Source: Bacteroidota bacterium
GTDB lineage: Bacteria > Bacteroidota > Bacteroidia > Chitinophagales > LD1
Length of the DNA stretch: 6,772 nt
Assembly (NCBI GenBank): GCA_018267355.1
Contig: JAFDYP010000184.1
Coordinates: forward strand, 1-6,772
Direction: 5' to 3'
Position numbers and translations under genes: made by a program. Every line of letters starts with the position of its first letter. The first letter of the stretch is position 1. Below, piece after piece: positions 5,120-6,772 of the stretch. The notes under the pieces are model-generated. The model was given only the letters and a program-made list of their open reading frames with translations, made no database searches and was not told the DNA's origin.

Positions 5120-5186
5120 AAGTTTATTTTTATGAAAGAGGACGTGAGGTATTTGAAGTCTCGGCAGTGATTGGGGGATGACTCCC
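5120..5186 (+). other. Leader before the sulfatase
   Basis: An AT-rich start (5120-5135) follows the FecR-LamG stop, with no hairpin terminator between, so the sulfatase can be read from the same transcript. A 12-codon frame (MKEDVRYLKSRQ, 5132-5170) has no ribosome site and is probably chance. GGGGGA at 5173-5178 is the likely Shine-Dalgarno for ATG 5187, with 8 bases between; the alternative ATG at 5178 would overlap that site. Confidence 0.45.
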
Positions 5187-6772
5187 ATGTTTGCCCGCGT
5201 TCTGCGGTTCCATCTCACCTTCCTCTGTGTCTGCGCGACTCTGCATGAGACGCATGCCGCCGACACGCCCGCCTCGTCCAAGACTGCCCGAAATAAGCCC
5301 AACGTGCTCTTCATCGCCATTGATGATCTTCGGCCTGAGCTGGGCTGCTATGGCAACCAAGAAGTTAAAACACCTCATCTCGATCAACTTGCGAGCACGG
5401 GACTGCGCTTTGAACGCGCCTACACCCAGTATGCCATCTGCGGTCCATCGCGGGCGTGCATGCTCACCGGACTGAGGCCGGACACGCTCAAGATTGAGGA
5501 GATCGACACCTTTTTCCGCAACACAGTGCCGGATGTCGTGACGCTGCCGCAGCATTTCAAAGCAAATGGCTACACGTCGCTGTATGTGGGCAAGGTTTTC
5601 CATGCCGGACAAACCGACGACGCCATTTCATGGAGTCACAAGGTCAATGAGCTGCCCAAGGGCCAGGAGTACAAGCTGCCGGAGAGCATCGCCACCGCCA
5701 AAAAGCGGCGGGAGGAATCCGAGGCCAAGTATGGCAGGAGCGAACAACTCCAAGGCATGGGAGCGGGCCCAGCCTGGGAAAGTGCCGACTCTGGCGACAC
5801 CGAGTACCCGGATGGCCGGACTGCTGATGCGGCCATCGCGACCTTGCGCGAATTGAAGGGGAAACCATTCTTTCTCGGCGTGGGCTTCGTGAAGCCGCAT
5901 CTGCCCTTCGTCGCACCGAAGAAATACTTCGATCTCTACGATCCGGCGAAGCTGACGCTGACCGAAACACCGAATCCGCCGCAGGATGCGCCGAGCATCG
6001 CGAGGCACAGCTCCTTTGAACTGCGCACCCGCACGCTGGTGCCGACGAGCGGTCCGATTGATGAACGCAGCAGCCGCGAACTGCTGCGCGCCTACTATGC
6101 CTGTGCCAGCTTCGTGGACGCACAGATCGGCCGCGTGCTCGCGGAGCTGGATGCACTCGGTCTGCGCGAGAACACCATCATCATCGTCTGGGGCGACCAT
6201 GGCTGGCATCTCGGAGAGTATGGCATCTGGGGAAAAGCCACCAACTATGAAGTCGCCACGCGCGCGCCACTCATCGTGAGCGCACCGACCATGACCGCCA
6301 AAGGGAAGGGAACGCGGGCACTTGTTGAGTTCGTCGATGTGTATCCCACGCTCTGCGAACTGGCCAACCTGCCAGTGCCCCACGCTCTCGAAGGCAAAAG
6401 CTTCGTGCCATTGCTCACGGACCCCGAGCAAAAATGGAAAGGTGCCGCCTTGAGCCAGTTCCCGTCACCTGCCTTGCGTGAGTGGGCTGCTCGCCCGCTT
6501 TCGACGGCCATGCGCGGCACCTACTTTGGCTCCGTGATTGAAGCGGTGGAAGCCAGGCTCAAACAGGAGCACGGTGCGCGTTACGACGCTGATCTCTTCA
6601 ACAACCACCTCATGGGCTACAGCATCCGCACCGACCGCTACCGTTACACCGCCTGGCTCGCCCGCCGGGCGTTAGACGAAACGCCGCTCGCCGAAGAACT
6701 CTACGATCACGACAACGATCCGCACGAAGCTGTGAACGTTGCGAAAGCCAATCCTGAAGTCACCAAAGCGCA
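5187..6772 (+). CDS. Secreted sulfatase, iduronate-2-sulfatase-like (3' end missing)
   Basis: Formylglycine-dependent sulfatase that removes sulfate esters, probably from sulfated polysaccharides, outside the cytoplasm. 528 residues are visible and the frame is still open. A signal peptide covers about residues 1-24 (RVLRFHLTFLCVCATL, likely cut after THA). The metal-binding pair is Asp46-Asp47 in IAIDDLRPE. CGPSRACMLTG gives Cys85, the residue converted to formylglycine. GKVFHAG supplies Lys136 and His139, KPHLPF supplies His238, and WGDHGWHLGE with WGK supplies Asp337, His338 and Lys350. The wording of these motifs and YSIRTDRYRYTAW match the iduronate-2-sulfatase-like group. Start ATG 5187 is preferred over ATG 5178, which adds three residues, because GGGGGA is then well spaced. 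Residues about 428-474 look like an insert before that late motif. The C-terminal end of the family pattern (ELYDHDNDPHEAVN) is reached, so little is missing. It probably belongs to the regulon or operon of the upstream sigma factor. Confidence 0.94.
   Translation, partial: MFARVLRFHLTFLCVCATLHETHAADTPASSKTARNKPNVLFIAIDDLRPELGCYGNQEVKTPHLDQLASTGLRFERAYTQYAICGPSRACMLTGLRPDTLKIEEIDTFFRNTVPDVVTLPQHFKANGYTSLYVGKVFHAGQTDDAISWSHKVNELPKGQEYKLPESIATAKKRREESEAKYGRSEQLQGMGAGPAWESADSGDTEYPDGRTADAAIATLRELKGKPFFLGVGFVKPHLPFVAPKKYFDLYDPAKLTLTETPNPPQDAPSIARHSSFELRTRTLVPTSGPIDERSSRELLRAYYACASFVDAQIGRVLAELDALGLRENTIIIVWGDHGWHLGEYGIWGKATNYEVATRAPLIVSAPTMTAKGKGTRALVEFVDVYPTLCELANLPVPHALEGKSFVPLLTDPEQKWKGAALSQFPSPALREWAARPLSTAMRGTYFGSVIEAVEARLKQEHGARYDADLFNNHLMGYSIRTDRYRYTAWLARRALDETPLAEELYDHDNDPHEAVNVAKANPEVTKA

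Noticed and set aside
5132..5170. Twelve-codon frame before the sulfatase as a leader peptide
   Set aside because: No Shine-Dalgarno, no regulatory codon run and no terminator/antiterminator pair; best explained by chance.
5628..6431. A 267-codon minus-strand frame opposite the sulfatase
   Set aside because: The plus strand encodes an intact sulfatase with all active-site motifs here.

Overview
The window suggests a bacterium of the Planctomycetes-Verrucomicrobia group, most likely Verrucomicrobia. The evidence is the moderately GC-rich DNA, an ECF sigma factor of the Rhodopirellula/Verrucomicrobium type, a membrane FecR protein fused to a LamG domain, and a secreted iduronate-2-sulfatase-like enzyme, an arrangement typical of that group. 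This is inferred from protein character, not from a database match.

The window has two blocks facing away from each other. The left block (1-2610, perhaps to about 2840) is entirely on the minus strand and concerns DNA processing. Read in transcription order it holds: a short ribbon-helix-helix-like protein (2610-2398); a conserved protein of unknown function (2300-1755); a Cas4/RecB-like PD-(D/E)XK nuclease with four cysteines placed for an Fe-S cluster (1758-937), coupled to the previous gene by an ATGA overlap; a 33-residue hydrophobic peptide (896-795); and an ATP-dependent DNA ligase with an N-terminal WGR domain (706 to beyond the left edge). The ligase is cut just after its Glu-Gly at motif IV. 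The non-overlapping gaps contain GC-rich inverted repeats, and three of these look like minus-strand terminators.

The stretch 2611-2915 (305 bases) has no confident gene. It holds a strong minus-strand hairpin (2643-2672), a possible remnant minus-strand reading frame ending at 2690 just before that hairpin, a small palindrome, and two inverted repeats that touch the start codons of the genes on either side.

The right block (2916-6772) is on the plus strand and reads as a surface-signalling and polysaccharide-degradation operon: ECF sigma factor, then (ATGA overlap, strong Shine-Dalgarno) a membrane FecR-LamG protein likely to act as its anti-sigma factor and sensor, then a secreted sulfatase that runs off the right edge. 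The likely logic is that an extracellular glycan or envelope signal reaches the LamG/FecR part, frees the sigma factor, and raises expression of sulfatase and related genes.

The most interesting part is the left block: a WGR-ligase and a Cas4-like nuclease with an uncharacterised, translationally coupled partner could form a DNA repair, recombination or defence system. No integrase, transposase, CRISPR array, tRNA or rRNA was recognised.
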